64,000 nt of DNA from Mycobacterium gallinarum (GTDB lineage: Bacteria; Actinomycetota; Actinomycetes; Mycobacteriales; Mycobacteriaceae). Location of the stretch: NCBI RefSeq assembly GCF_010726765.1, contig NZ_AP022601.1, forward strand, positions 3,658,001 through 3,722,000. The letters run 5' to 3'. Positions 9,550 through 19,118 of this stretch are shown here, in pieces. The first letter of the stretch is position 1; each line of letters starts with the position of its first letter. The translations under genes were made by a program, and so were the position numbers. A model generated the notes under the pieces. The model was not told the origin of the DNA. It did not search any database and saw only the letters and a list, made by a program, of their open reading frames with translations.

Positions 9550-10773
9550 ATGACCGAGCCTCATGTCGCCGGCCGGGCGGCTCCGGTGAAGCGGCTGCAG
9601 CCCTATGCGGTGACCATCTTCGCCGAGATGTCGGCGCTGGCCGCACGCATCGGCGCCGTCAACCTGGGCCAGGGCTTCCCCGACGAGGACGGCCCGCCGG
9701 AGATGCTCAGGGCCGCCGAGGACGCGATCGCCGAGGGCGTCAACCAATACCCGCCGGGCCTGGGCATCGCGCCGCTGCGCGAGGCGATCGCCGCGCAGCG
9801 CAAGCGCAACTTCGGCACCGACTATGACCCCGACTCCGAGGTGCTCGTGACGGTCGGCGCCACCGAAGCCATCGCCGCCTCGGTGATCGGCCTCGTGGAA
9901 CCCGGCTCAGAGGTGTTGTTGATCGAGCCGTTCTACGACTCGTACTCCCCCGTGCTCGCGATGGCGGGGTGCGAGCGGCGGGCGGTACCGATGCTTCAGA
10001 ACGGTCGTGGTTTCGCCATCGACGTCGACGGTCTCCGCCGCGCCGTCACGCCGAAGACCAGAGCGCTGATCGTCAACTCCCCACACAACCCGACCGGCAT
10101 GGTCGCCAGCGACGCCGAGCTCGCGGGCATCGCCGAACTCGCCGTCGACAAAGACCTCCTGGTCATCACCGACGAGGTCTACGAGCATCTCGTCTACTCC
10201 GATTTTCCTGGTCACAAGCACGTTCCGCTCGCCAACTATCCCGGCATGGCCGAGCGCACCATCACCATCTCGAGCGCGGCGAAGATGTTCAACGTCACCG
10301 GCTGGAAGATCGGATGGGCCTGCGGCCCAGCCGAACTCATCGCCGGTGTCCGCGCCGCCAAGCAATACCTGACGTATGTCGGTGGCGCGCCGTTTCAGCC
10401 CGCGGTCGCCCACGCGCTCAACACCGAAGATGCGTGGGTGACAGCGTTGCGGGATTCATTGCAGGCCAAGCGCGACAAACTGGGCTCGGCGCTTGCCGAC
10501 CTCGGCTTCGAGGTGCACGACAGCTTCGGCACGTACTTCCTGTGCGCCGACCCGCGCCCGTTGGGCTTTCACGACAGCACGGAGTTCTGCGCACAGCTGC
10601 CCGAGAAGACGGGTGTGGCGGCCATCCCGATGGCGGCGTTCTGCGATCCGCAGAGTGCGCACTTCGCGCAGTGGAACCATCTGGTGCGCTTCGCCTTCTG
10701 CAAGCGTGACGACACACTCGACGAGGCGATCCGCCGACTGTCGTCGATAAGACGTGACGGGCTCCATCTGTGA
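9550..10773 (+). CDS. dapC: Pyridoxal-phosphate aminotransferase, probable N-succinyldiaminopimelate aminotransferase DapC
   Basis: The 407-residue class I/II aminotransferase has NSPHNPTGMV, the cofactor Asp in ITDEVYEHLVY and the PLP Lys at about residue 245 in SSAAKMFNVTGWKIGW. DapC catalyses the transamination step of lysine/meso-DAP synthesis. The start at 9550 is preceded by TACGCT (9536-9541), 8 nt away, so the transcript is likely leaderless. Position next to fadA matches Rv0858c, which supports DapC over a kynurenine-type aminotransferase, but sequence alone does not separate these. Confidence 0.85.
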   Translation: MTEPHVAGRAAPVKRLQPYAVTIFAEMSALAARIGAVNLGQGFPDEDGPPEMLRAAEDAIAEGVNQYPPGLGIAPLREAIAAQRKRNFGTDYDPDSEVLVTVGATEAIAASVIGLVEPGSEVLLIEPFYDSYSPVLAMAGCERRAVPMLQNGRGFAIDVDGLRRAVTPKTRALIVNSPHNPTGMVASDAELAGIAELAVDKDLLVITDEVYEHLVYSDFPGHKHVPLANYPGMAERTITISSAAKMFNVTGWKIGWACGPAELIAGVRAAKQYLTYVGGAPFQPAVAHALNTEDAWVTALRDSLQAKRDKLGSALADLGFEVHDSFGTYFLCADPRPLGFHDSTEFCAQLPEKTGVAAIPMAAFCDPQSAHFAQWNHLVRFAFCKRDDTLDEAIRRLSSIRRDGLHL

Positions 10774-10783
10774 CGATGGATTG

Positions 10784-12003
10784 GTGGCAGAACCCGGCAG
10801 GCCGATAGCTTCGACCCTCCGCGCCCGCATCGACGAATTGCTGGCGGGGGTGGACGCGGATCTGCAGACCGGCTACCCCGGCGACGGCGACACCGCCCAA
10901 CCCGTGCACAGCGTGTACGTCAGCGCCGCCGACGCCACACCCGAGACACCGCAGGAGTGGGGTGCGGCCGCCACCGAACTGCTCGACGACCACCGCGACC
11001 TCGTCACCGAACTCGGCGGAGCGGACGCGGTCGACATCGTGCGGCGCCGGTTGGAGTCCGCACCCATCCAGGATCTGCGCCTGGACTTCGAAGACGGCTA
11101 TGGACGTCGTGCCGACGACACCGAGGACCGCGACGCCCGACGCGCCGGTAACACCCTCGCGGCACTGGAGACCGATGTCTGCGGTATCCGCATCAAGGGA
11201 TTGACGTCCGCGGAACGCACACGTGCCGTCCGAACCCTCGAGTTGGTTCTCGACGCGGCAGGCGACGTCCCGTCGGGCTTCGTATTCACGGTGCCGAAGC
11301 TGCGAGCGGCCGAACAGGCCACCGCGGCCGTGTGGCTGTGCGAGGCCCTCGAGCAGGCGCACGGACTGCCGGACGGCACGTTGCGATTCGAGTTGCAGAT
11401 CGAGAGTCCGCAGGCGATTCTCGGCGCCGACGGCACCGCCACGTCGCGAAGGCGTTGCACCTCAGCGAGGGGCGCTGCCTTGGATTGCATTACGGCACCT
11501 ACGATTACAGCGCGGCATGCGGTATCGCGCCGCAGCAGCAGGCGCTGGACCATCCGGTCGCCGATCATGCGAAGGCCGTCATGATGGCCGCCGCGGCACA
11601 GACGGGTGTGCGCGTCGTCGACGGGTCCACTCAGGTAACGCCCACCGGCACCGGCGAAGAGGTCCGATCGGCGATCCGGCGCCATCACCACCTGGTCACC
11701 CGTTCCCTCGAACGTGGTTACTACCAGGGCTGGGACATGCACCCGGGGCACCTGGTGACGCGCTGGCTGGCCACTGTCACGTTCTTCCGCGCGGCCCTGG
11801 CAGCGGCCGCGCCGCGCCTGCAGGCCTACCTCGACCGCCGCGGCGGCGCGATCGTCGACGAGCCGGCGACAGCCGAGGCGCTGGCTACCGTCGTGTTGCG
11901 CGGGCTCGGGGCCGACGCGTTCGCCATCGAGGACGTACTGGCCGCCGCACCTGGTGCCGACCTCGCCGTCCTGCGAAACCTGAAGGAACGCAAGCACTCA
12001 TGA
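10784..12003 (+). pseudogene. DUF6986 / HpcH-HpaI aldolase-like gene broken by a -1 frameshift
   Basis: The frame from GTG 10784 (GTG 10754 is an overlapping alternative) reads well until FELQIESPQAILGADGTAT near 11440, then turns to Arg/Ser-rich nonsense. The natural continuation, VAKALHLSEGRCLGLHYGTYDYS, is in the frame one base back and runs to TGA at 12003. Deletion of a single base near 11440-11446 explains this: the span is one base short of 407 codons. The family is related to the CitE/aldolase barrel and is commonly found beside allantoicase genes. Its stop overlaps the allantoicase ATG. Real mutation or sequencing error cannot be told apart here. Confidence 0.8.
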
Positions 12004-12962
12004 CCGATTCCGCACCGGATTTCACGTGGCTCCCCGACCTTGCGCTGCGCACGGCAGGCGGCGCCGTCGTGTGGGCCAACGACGACTCGTTCGCCGAGAA
12101 GGAGAACCTGATCAAGCCGGGGCCGGCGAAGTATCAGCCGGCCACGTTCGGCCACCGCGGCCAGATCTACGACGGCTGGGAGACGCGACGCCGCCGCGAA
12201 CCCGGTTTCGACGAGGCGATCGTGCGGCTCGGCGTACCCGGGGTGATCCGCGGCGTGGTCATCGACACCGCCTGGTTCAAGGGCAATTTCCCGCCGGAGG
12301 CGGCGCTGGACGCCCTGGAGGTCGAGGGGTATCCGACCGCGGAAGAGCTTGTCGCCGAGCCGGGTTGGGAATGCCTCGTCGACCGCGTCAAGGTCTACGG
12401 CGACAGCCGCAACCCTTTCGAGGTGACCTCCGAACGTCGTTGGACGCACGTACGGTTACGCATCTATCCCGATGGCGGTGTGGCACGGTTGCGCGTCCAC
12501 GGCGAGGGCAGGCCCGACCGCCGGTTCCTCGGCAGCGGGCCGGTCGATCTGGCCGCACTGGAGAACGGTGGGTTGGTGCTGGACTGCTCGAACCGGTTCT
12601 ACAGCTCGCCGCAGAACCTGATCTTCCCCGGGCTGGCCAAGGTCATGGGTGATGGCTGGGAGACGGCGCGCCGACGTGACGACGCCAACGACTGGGTGCA
12701 CATCCGGTTGGCGGGGCCGGGCCGGGTGCGACTGGTGGAGATCGACACGTCCTACTTCATCGACAACAGCCCCGCCGCAGCATCGCTGAAGGGTCTTGAC
12801 CCACAGGGTGAATGGGTGGAGCTGCTCCCCCGGACCAACTTGCTGCCCGACACCAGGCACCGCTTTCCGATCGATACCGAAACGACCGTGTCCGAGGCCC
12901 TACTGGACATCTTCCCCGACGGTGGCCTGGCCCGGCTGCGGATGTTCGGGGATCTGCTGTGA
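12000..12962 (+). CDS. alc: Allantoicase
   Basis: The 320-residue protein consists of two similar beta-sandwich halves, each with an NLxxPxxA...GDGWET/YDGWETRRRR motif (about 38-65 and 210-230) followed by IDTAWFKGNFP or IDTSYFIDNSP, the standard allantoicase duplication. It hydrolyses allantoate to ureidoglycolate and urea. ATG at 12000 overlaps the preceding stop by 4 nt (ATGA) and its own TGA overlaps the next GTG, so translation is coupled through the operon. Confidence 0.95.
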   Translation: MTDSAPDFTWLPDLALRTAGGAVVWANDDSFAEKENLIKPGPAKYQPATFGHRGQIYDGWETRRRREPGFDEAIVRLGVPGVIRGVVIDTAWFKGNFPPEAALDALEVEGYPTAEELVAEPGWECLVDRVKVYGDSRNPFEVTSERRWTHVRLRIYPDGGVARLRVHGEGRPDRRFLGSGPVDLAALENGGLVLDCSNRFYSSPQNLIFPGLAKVMGDGWETARRRDDANDWVHIRLAGPGRVRLVEIDTSYFIDNSPAAASLKGLDPQGEWVELLPRTNLLPDTRHRFPIDTETTVSEALLDIFPDGGLARLRMFGDLL

Positions 12963-13867
12963 GTGACTACCCGCGCGACATGATCGGTTACGGAGCCCAC
13001 TCGCCCGACCCGCAGTGGCCGGGCGACGCCGCCATCGCCGTACAGTTCGTCCTCAATTACGAGGAGGGAGCCGAGAACTGCGTCCTCGACAGTGATCCGG
13101 CCTCGGAAACATTTCTGTCCGAGATCACGCCGGCCGAGCCCTTCGGCAATCGGCACATGAGCATGGAGTCGCTCTACGAGTACGGCTCGCGGGCCGGATT
13201 GTGGAGGATCCTAAGGATTTTCGAGGACCGGGGACTGCCACTGACGATCTTCGCGGTCGCCCGCGCCATGCAACGCAACCCCGAAGCCGTCGCGGCGTTC
13301 ACCGAACTCGGCCACGAGGTCGCCTGTCACGGACTGCGCTGGAAGTCCTACCAGCTGATCGACGAGGACACCGAGCGAGCACACATGGCCGAAGCGGTCG
13401 CCATCCTGACCGACCTCGTCGGCGCCCGTCCGCTCGGCTGGTACACCGGCCGGGATTCGCCACACACCCGCGACCTGGTCGTGGAGCACGGCGGCTTCGT
13501 CTACGACTCCGACTCGTACGCCGACGACCTGCCCTACTGGGTCCGTGTCCGCGAGACCGATCACCTCGTCATACCGTATTCGTTGGACACCAACGACATG
13601 CGCTTCGCATCGCCCGCGGGCTTCGCCAACGGTGACGAGTTCTTCGCACATCTGCGGGACGCCTTCGACGTCCTCTACGCCGAAGGCCTTGCGGGCCAAC
13701 CGAAGATGCTGTCGATAGGTCTGCACTGCCGCATCGTCGGACGTCCCGCGCGCGCCGCGTCGCTGCAACGATTCCTCGATCACGTGCAAACCCACGATCG
13801 AGTGTGGATTGCGCGACGGATCGAAGTCGCCGACCATTGGCGCGCCACTCATCCCCCGAGCGTGTAG
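12959..13867 (+). CDS. puuE: Allantoinase PuuE (polysaccharide-deacetylase fold)
   Basis: The 302-residue protein opens with YPRDMIGYGAHSPDPQWPGDAAIAVQFVLNYEEG and contains GHEVACHGLRWKSY, HMAEAV and GWYTGRDSPHTRDLV, which identify the metal-independent PuuE allantoinase rather than the amidohydrolase-type AllB. It opens the hydantoin ring of allantoin to give allantoate, the substrate of the upstream allantoicase. It starts with GTG at 12959 overlapping the alc stop, and its 3' end overlaps the opposing racemase gene by 19 nt. Confidence 0.94.
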   Translation: MSDYPRDMIGYGAHSPDPQWPGDAAIAVQFVLNYEEGAENCVLDSDPASETFLSEITPAEPFGNRHMSMESLYEYGSRAGLWRILRIFEDRGLPLTIFAVARAMQRNPEAVAAFTELGHEVACHGLRWKSYQLIDEDTERAHMAEAVAILTDLVGARPLGWYTGRDSPHTRDLVVEHGGFVYDSDSYADDLPYWVRVRETDHLVIPYSLDTNDMRFASPAGFANGDEFFAHLRDAFDVLYAEGLAGQPKMLSIGLHCRIVGRPARAASLQRFLDHVQTHDRVWIARRIEVADHWRATHPPSV

Positions 13868-14565
13868 TCCTTCGCCGGCGGTGCGGCGAACTCGCCGCGC
13901 TCCGACGTACGCAGGCCCATGGCTACCAGCGACTGCACGGTCAGTGTCGCGGCACTGACACCATCGACCACGGGCACGCCGAGCTCGGCGGAGATCTGCG
14001 CACACATGTCCGCCATTCCCGCGCATCCGAGCACCACGACATCGGAGCCGTCGGCCTCGATCGCATCATGGCAGGCCTCGGTGACGACCTTGCGGGCGAC
14101 GGGATCGGTCTCGAGATCGAGCACCGGGATTTCACAGGCATGGATGCCGCGGCAGAACCGTTGCATACCATAGTGTTCCGCGAGGTCAGCGGCGCGTCCC
14201 ATGGTCCGGGCAAGCGTGGTCACGACGCTGAAGCCGCGGCCCAGGTGACTTGCGGTATGCATGGCCGCCTCGGCGATACCGATCACCGGACCCTGCGCCA
14301 ACTCGCGGGCAGCGTCCAAACCCGGATCACCGAAGCAGGTGATCACGTAGCCGTCAACGCCCTCTCGCTCACCCCGCGCGACGAGTTGAAGCAGCCCCGG
14401 CACACTCATCGCCTCGTCGTAGTGGCTCTCGATCGACGACGGCCCGCACTCTGAGGTGACGCCGGTGACCGAGGTGTCCGGTGCGACGACGGCACGAGCA
14501 CATCGTTCGATCGTGGCTGTCATCGAAGCGGTGGTGTTCGGGTTGATCACCCAGATCCGTGTCAC
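13849..14565 (-). CDS. Asp/Glu/hydantoin racemase family protein, probable allantoin racemase
   Basis: The 238-residue protein (start GTG 14565, TRIWVINPNTTASMT) has the two Cys of the racemase family: one in VDGYVITCFGDPGLDAARE and one in DVVVLGCAGMADM. Hydantoin and allantoin racemases interconvert enantiomers so that a stereospecific allantoinase can use the whole pool, which fits the neighbouring puuE. Its GTGA overlaps the stop of the NCS1 permease gene, placing both in one unit. Confidence 0.85.
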   Translation of the reverse strand: MTRIWVINPNTTASMTATIERCARAVVAPDTSVTGVTSECGPSSIESHYDEAMSVPGLLQLVARGEREGVDGYVITCFGDPGLDAARELAQGPVIGIAEAAMHTASHLGRGFSVVTTLARTMGRAADLAEHYGMQRFCRGIHACEIPVLDLETDPVARKVVTEACHDAIEADGSDVVVLGCAGMADMCAQISAELGVPVVDGVSAATLTVQSLVAMGLRTSERGEFAAPPAKDYTLGG

Positions 14566-16115
14566 GACACCGATTCTGCGACCAGTGCGTCGCGGGTCGC
14601 CATCAGGTAGTAGACGACGAACGCCACACCGCAACCGATGAACCAGCTGTACTGCGCTGCGGTGTGCATACCCACCACCGACCCGCCCAGCAGAACGGGA
14701 ATCACGGCTAGTGCAGCGCCGATGGCGGTGGCGATCACCGCAACCTTGTTGTACCCCTTGGTGTACCAGTACTTGCCGCCCTCATCCATGGTGAAGAGGT
14801 CGTCGACAACCACCTTCTGCTTGCGCACCAGGTAGTAGTCGGCGATCAGCACGCCGAACAGTGGGCCGATGAACGCGCCGAGAGTTTCCAGTGTGTAGTG
14901 AATGACCTCGGGATTGGCGTAGAGGTTCCACGGGGTGATGAGCACCGATCCGACGGCAGCGATCATGCCGCCCGCGCGCCAACTGATTCGCTGCGGGCTG
15001 ACATTGGAGAAGTCGAAAGCCGGGCTGATGAAGTTGGCGACGATGTTGATGCCGATCGTGGCGATCGTGAACGTCAGCGCGCCGAGCACGATGGCGAAAG
15101 TCGAGTCGATTCGCGCCACTGTCTCGACCGGGTCGGTGATCAATTCACCGAACACCGGCAGCGTCAGCGAGGCGGTGACGACCACCAGCACCGAGAACAC
15201 CAGGAAGTTGACGGGCAGACCCAGCAGGTTGCCCTTCTTCACCGCCGCGAACGACTTTCCGTACCGCGAGAAGTCACCGAAGTTGAGCATCGGTCCGGAG
15301 AAGTAGGACACCACCAGTGCGATGGCACCGAGCATCACCGGAAGCGAGGACCATCCGGTATAGGTGACATCGCCCAGATTGAGATCGATGGCGCCCCAAC
15401 CGGCTTTGGCGATCAGGTAGCCACACAGGATGAACATCACGACGTACACGGCCGGCCCGCAGAAGTCGATGAACTTGCGAATCGACTCCATGCCACGCCA
15501 GAACACGCAGGCCTGCAGCACCCACAACAGCAGGAAGCTGCCCCAGCCAAGCAAGGAAAGTCCGGCGAAGCCGTAGTTCTCGACCTCCGCGTACGGCATG
15601 AGGCCGGGGAACAGCTTGAGCAGCACGATATCCAGCGCTGCCGACGCCAGGTAGGTCTGAATTCCGTACCACGCCACGGCGATCAGCCCGCGGATGATCG
15701 CCGGGATGTTCGCGCCCAGGACGCCGAACACGGTGCGGCAGATCACCGGATAGGGCACGCCGGCCGCTTGGCTGGGCTTGGCGACCAGGTTGCAGAAGTA
15801 ATAGACGATCGTGATGCCGACGAGCAGCGCCACCAGCACTTGCCAACTGGCGAGGCCGAGCGCGAAAAGGCTGCCCGCTGTCACGTATCCGCCGACGCTG
15901 TGCACGTCGGACATCCAGAAGGCGAAGATGTTGTATGACGTCCACGTCTGCTTGCCGAGCGGGGCGAGGTCCTCGTTGGTCAGGCGTGGGTCGTAGCCCG
16001 GCTTGATGACGCCGCCGCCGACCGGGTGGCCGGACGCTTCGACGAGGTCACCCGCGCCGACAACCGCGCCTGGGGGCAGGTCCTTCGTGGTCTGAGGTGT
16101 GTCGAGGTCGGTCAT
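14562..16115 (-). CDS. NCS1 family permease, probable allantoin/hydantoin/purine transporter
   Basis: The 517-residue integral membrane protein has about 12 hydrophobic segments. NCS1 marks include TWTSYNIFAFWMSDVHSVGGY (TM1), KPSQAAGVPYPVICR and PWNLYANPEVIHYTLETLGAFIGPLFGVLIADYYLV near the end. The family imports nucleobases, hydantoins or allantoin by cation symport. Context with allantoinase, allantoicase and racemase points to allantoin or a related ureide. It lies 53 nt downstream of the GntR gene. Confidence 0.9.
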   Translation of the reverse strand: MTDLDTPQTTKDLPPGAVVGAGDLVEASGHPVGGGVIKPGYDPRLTNEDLAPLGKQTWTSYNIFAFWMSDVHSVGGYVTAGSLFALGLASWQVLVALLVGITIVYYFCNLVAKPSQAAGVPYPVICRTVFGVLGANIPAIIRGLIAVAWYGIQTYLASAALDIVLLKLFPGLMPYAEVENYGFAGLSLLGWGSFLLLWVLQACVFWRGMESIRKFIDFCGPAVYVVMFILCGYLIAKAGWGAIDLNLGDVTYTGWSSLPVMLGAIALVVSYFSGPMLNFGDFSRYGKSFAAVKKGNLLGLPVNFLVFSVLVVVTASLTLPVFGELITDPVETVARIDSTFAIVLGALTFTIATIGINIVANFISPAFDFSNVSPQRISWRAGGMIAAVGSVLITPWNLYANPEVIHYTLETLGAFIGPLFGVLIADYYLVRKQKVVVDDLFTMDEGGKYWYTKGYNKVAVIATAIGAALAVIPVLLGGSVVGMHTAAQYSWFIGCGVAFVVYYLMATRDALVAESVS

Positions 16116-16168
16116 GCGCGGACGCTATCCACGACGTATTGCACAGGGATTTCCTACGAACTACCTGG

Positions 16169-16888
16169 CTATTGCGCGGAAGATATATTCGGCGCCACGA
16201 GCAGGCCGGTGTCGGTCGGCAGCGTCGCGATCACCGCGTTGAGTCGCTGTGCGTGCGCCTCGGCGGTCACGAGCAATTGCTCGATGTCGCCGGCGAGGAA
16301 CGATTCGACCATCTGAAGATGATCTGCGTGCAGTGCCGTGCGCTGATCCGGGGAGACATGCACCATCGATTGCACGGGTTCGGTGACGTTCCAGGCTGAT
16401 TCGAGCATGTGTAGCAGCCTGTGCATGCGCGACGGGCGGGTCAGCGCGAGATGAAATTGGCGGCTCTGGCGGTGGTAGGTGACGGGATCGTCGTCACGGA
16501 TGGCCTGTTGTAGAACGTCGTGGGCAGCGACGACGGCGGCGCGGTCCATGTCAGTTGCGTTGGCCACCGACGCCGCGAGTGCTGCTGCCTCCAAAGTCTC
16601 ACGCACGATGTACATCTCGCGCAGCTCCTGTGGAGTCAGCTGCGCAACCGAGTAGCCGAAGTTGCTGCGGTGGGCGACGAGTCCCTCACCGATCAGTGTC
16701 TTCAGCGCCTCACGGACCGGGATCTGGCTCACGCCGAACAGATCGGCAACCTCGGCCAGTGGTATGTGGGTGCCGGGCAGAACCGCGCCGTCGAGGATGA
16801 CGCGACGCAGCTCGTCGAGAATGCTCTGTTGTGATGCACCGGGGCTCTTGACGGTCAACCGATCGACCAATATCGAGTGGCGACGCAT
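16169..16888 (-). CDS. GntR family transcriptional regulator (FCD subfamily)
   Basis: The 239-residue regulator has an N-terminal winged helix (VADLFGVSQIPVREALKTLIGEGLV, about 47-71) and an all-helical FCD effector domain with a YIVRETLEAAALAASVANATD start and His residues suited to metal-assisted carboxylate binding. As first gene of the racemase/permease unit it most likely controls ureide catabolism in response to a pathway intermediate. No operator palindrome stands out. Confidence 0.85.
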   Translation of the reverse strand: MRRHSILVDRLTVKSPGASQQSILDELRRVILDGAVLPGTHIPLAEVADLFGVSQIPVREALKTLIGEGLVAHRSNFGYSVAQLTPQELREMYIVRETLEAAALAASVANATDMDRAAVVAAHDVLQQAIRDDDPVTYHRQSRQFHLALTRPSRMHRLLHMLESAWNVTEPVQSMVHVSPDQRTALHADHLQMVESFLAGDIEQLLVTAEAHAQRLNAVIATLPTDTGLLVAPNISSAQ

Positions 16889-16942
16889 CAGGCAACGGTA
16901 GGCACGGAGTGTTGCGTCGATGTTGCAATCGAGCGGTCAGGC

Positions 16943-17377
16943 CTACGCCTGCATCACGCGCTTGCGCAGGCTCTCGGTCGCGATATCGAGCACCATTTGC
17001 TTGCCTCGCCGGACGAGGAAGCGGGGAACCGGCGTCGCCAAATCAAGAATGATGTCGAACCGCACCCGCGTCCTGCCGTCGAGCTCCGGGGTGAGGTTGT
17101 ACTCCGCATGCTGACCGCGCTGCTGACCGGTTTCACTCGCGTCCCAGACCACCCAGTCGTCGCCCCAGTGGTATTCGAGGAGCTCCTTGTCGGTGATCCC
17201 CATGATCCGGAACGTCGCCTTGACGTGGTGGGGTCTGCCGTCCGGATGGCGGTCCAGGACCTCGATGTGCTTGTGTAACGGCGACCACGACGGCACACCC
17301 TCGATGTCGGCAAGCGCATCCAGAATTGCCTCAGGCGGGGCGTCAAAGACCACCTCTCGTGACGCACGGACAGTCAT
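16943..17377 (-). CDS. SRPBCC family protein (polyketide cyclase/START-like fold)
   Basis: The 144-residue single-domain protein starts with ASREVVFDAPPEAILDALADIEGVPSWSPLHK, the typical first strand and helix of SRPBCC ligand-binding proteins, and ends with FLVRRGKQMVLDIATESLRKRVMQA. It probably binds a hydrophobic ligand; no catalytic residue is recognised. It resembles the three tandem copies at 18.6-20.0 kb and corresponds by recalled synteny to the Rv0854/Rv0856/Rv0857 group around far. Confidence 0.82.
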   Translation of the reverse strand: MTVRASREVVFDAPPEAILDALADIEGVPSWSPLHKHIEVLDRHPDGRPHHVKATFRIMGITDKELLEYHWGDDWVVWDASETGQQRGQHAEYNLTPELDGRTRVRFDIILDLATPVPRFLVRRGKQMVLDIATESLRKRVMQA

Positions 17378-17435
17378 AGTGGCAAATCATAGCCACCTCG
17401 CGTGCCTCATGTAATGGAATTGTCAGCTAACCTGC

Positions 17436-18515
17436 CTACCAGCCGATCTCGGTGACTGGCGTGGCTGCCTGCGGCGGGGTCCCGACCGGACCTGCCGGAG
17501 TGCGGGAGAATCGCGGCGCCGGAGCCGCCTGTTCGACGCCGTGCGCCGTCATCACCGTCGACCGCGCCAGCAGGTGCTCGTTCTGCGCCGCTTCTGTCCA
17601 GGTGAGCACCGGTGTGACGCATGCATCCGTGCCCGCGAAAGCGGCCGTCCACTCATCCCGGGTCTTACTCGCGAACCGGTCGGTGAAGGTCTTGAGCATC
17701 TCTGGGTACGCGGCGACGTCGAACTGGTTGGGCACCTCGTCGGGAGACAGCCCGAGGCCGACGAGGAGCTGCGCGAAGAACTGCGGTTCGATCGAACCGA
17801 CCGCCATGTATCCGCCGTCGGAGGTTTCGTACGTGCGGTAGAACGGTGCACCGCCGTCGAGCATGAAGGACTCGCGGGTGTCTTTCAGCGTGCCTCCGGC
17901 TTTGATCGTCCACATCATCTGCGCCAGAATGCTGACGCCGTCGACCATGGCCGCATCGATGACCTGGCCAAGGCCCGAGCGCTCGCGTTCGTAGAGAGCG
18001 GTGACGATGCCCAGCAGCACCAGCATCGACCCACCACCGAAGTCCGCCACCAGATTCAGCGGCGCGACGGGCGGCCGGTCGCGATACCCGATGGCCGACA
18101 GCGCACCGGTTTGCGACAGGTAGTTGATGTCGTGGCCGGCAGTCATGGCCAGGGGACCGTCCTGGCCCCAGCCGGTGATCCGCGCGAAGATCAGTCGCGG
18201 GTTCACGGCAGCACAGTCGTCAGGACCGATACCGAGACGTTCGCAGGTGCCGGGGCGGAAGCAATCCAGCAGCACGTCGGCCTTGGCCGCGAGGTCGAGC
18301 AGAACCTGCGGTTCCTTCTTGACGTCGAGATCGACCGTTCGCTTGCCACGGTGCATCAGGTCGATGTTCTCCGCAGGCATCTGCAGCCCGCCGGGCCGAC
18401 GCACCCGAACGACGTCGGCGCCCAGATCGGCCAGCACCATGCCCGCGTGCGGTCCCGGCCCAATACCGCCGAGTTCGATTACTCTCACTCCCGCCAGGGG
18501 GCCTGTGTTCGTCAC
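17436..18515 (-). CDS. far: Family III CoA-transferase / alpha-methylacyl-CoA racemase homologue (Far)
   Basis: The 359-residue protein starts (GTG 18515) with GPLAGVRVIELGGIGPGPHAGMVLADLGADVVRV and has NPRLIFARITGWGQDGPLAMTAGHDINYLS, carrying the catalytic His-Asp region of methylacyl-CoA racemases, then DFGGGSMLVLLGI. Racemases of this fold epimerise 2-methyl branched acyl-CoA for beta-oxidation. An in-frame GTG at 18563 would add 16 residues unlike the family start. The gene sits among SRPBCC genes exactly as Rv0855 does by recall. Confidence 0.87.
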   Translation of the reverse strand: MTNTGPLAGVRVIELGGIGPGPHAGMVLADLGADVVRVRRPGGLQMPAENIDLMHRGKRTVDLDVKKEPQVLLDLAAKADVLLDCFRPGTCERLGIGPDDCAAVNPRLIFARITGWGQDGPLAMTAGHDINYLSQTGALSAIGYRDRPPVAPLNLVADFGGGSMLVLLGIVTALYERERSGLGQVIDAAMVDGVSILAQMMWTIKAGGTLKDTRESFMLDGGAPFYRTYETSDGGYMAVGSIEPQFFAQLLVGLGLSPDEVPNQFDVAAYPEMLKTFTDRFASKTRDEWTAAFAGTDACVTPVLTWTEAAQNEHLLARSTVMTAHGVEQAAPAPRFSRTPAGPVGTPPQAATPVTEIGW

Positions 18516-18633
18516 CGAAGCAAGGTAACTCGCGGCATCTGACGTAGATGTCAATGTTGGCACTTCCGCGTTCGGAAGGTCATACGCTGTGGTTCGCCAC
18601 GCCGCAGCACCGCCAGGAGATGGACGTGCGGAC

Positions 18634-19080
18634 CTAACCCGTGCGGTTCTTGACCTTCAGCACCTGCTCGCGAAGGCCCTTGGTGGCAGTCTCCATCAGT
18701 CCCTTGGCTCCCCGTTTGATCAGGAAGCCGGGCAGGGGGACCGTCGGGTCGACCATCAATTCGAAACGCACCCGCGTCGAATCACCGTCGCGCGTCAGCG
18801 TGTAACGACCGGTCTGGGCGCGCTGCTGCTTGGAGCTGACGAGAGTCCAGCCCACACCGTCGTCATAAACGGTGTAGTCCAGCACCTGCTCGTCGGTTAT
18901 GCCGACGATCTTGACGACCTGCCTGGACTTGCTCGGGCGTCCCTCCGCGTCGCGCTCGAGCACCTCGACCTTCTGATGGGTCGGTGACCATTCGGTCAAC
19001 GTCTCCAGATCAGTCAGAACGTCCATGATCTCGCTGGGCGTCGCCTCGATGACGACGTCGCGTGTTTCGGTGACACTCAT
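18634..19080 (-). CDS. SRPBCC family protein, tandem copy 1
   Basis: At 148 residues, beginning MSVTETRDVVIEATPSEIMDVLTDLETLTEWSP, this is nearly identical to the gene at 19119-19562, differing mainly in the last third (LIKRGAKGLMETATKG against LKRMMRGAMESATDG). The fold binds lipids or polyketides; no catalytic residues are apparent. A recent local duplication is the simplest explanation. Confidence 0.82.
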   Translation of the reverse strand: MSVTETRDVVIEATPSEIMDVLTDLETLTEWSPTHQKVEVLERDAEGRPSKSRQVVKIVGITDEQVLDYTVYDDGVGWTLVSSKQQRAQTGRYTLTRDGDSTRVRFELMVDPTVPLPGFLIKRGAKGLMETATKGLREQVLKVKNRTG

Positions 19081-19118
19081 GCTGGCTTAGTTCCACCGGT
19101 GCGCTCTGGCGAAACCTG

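Noticed and set aside
10418..11362. 314-codon minus-strand frame over dapC and the DUF6986 gene
   Set aside because: Antisense to dapC motifs; no family features.
14898..15938. 346-codon plus-strand frame opposite the NCS1 permease
   Set aside because: Glu/Gln/His-rich shadow of a membrane protein gene.
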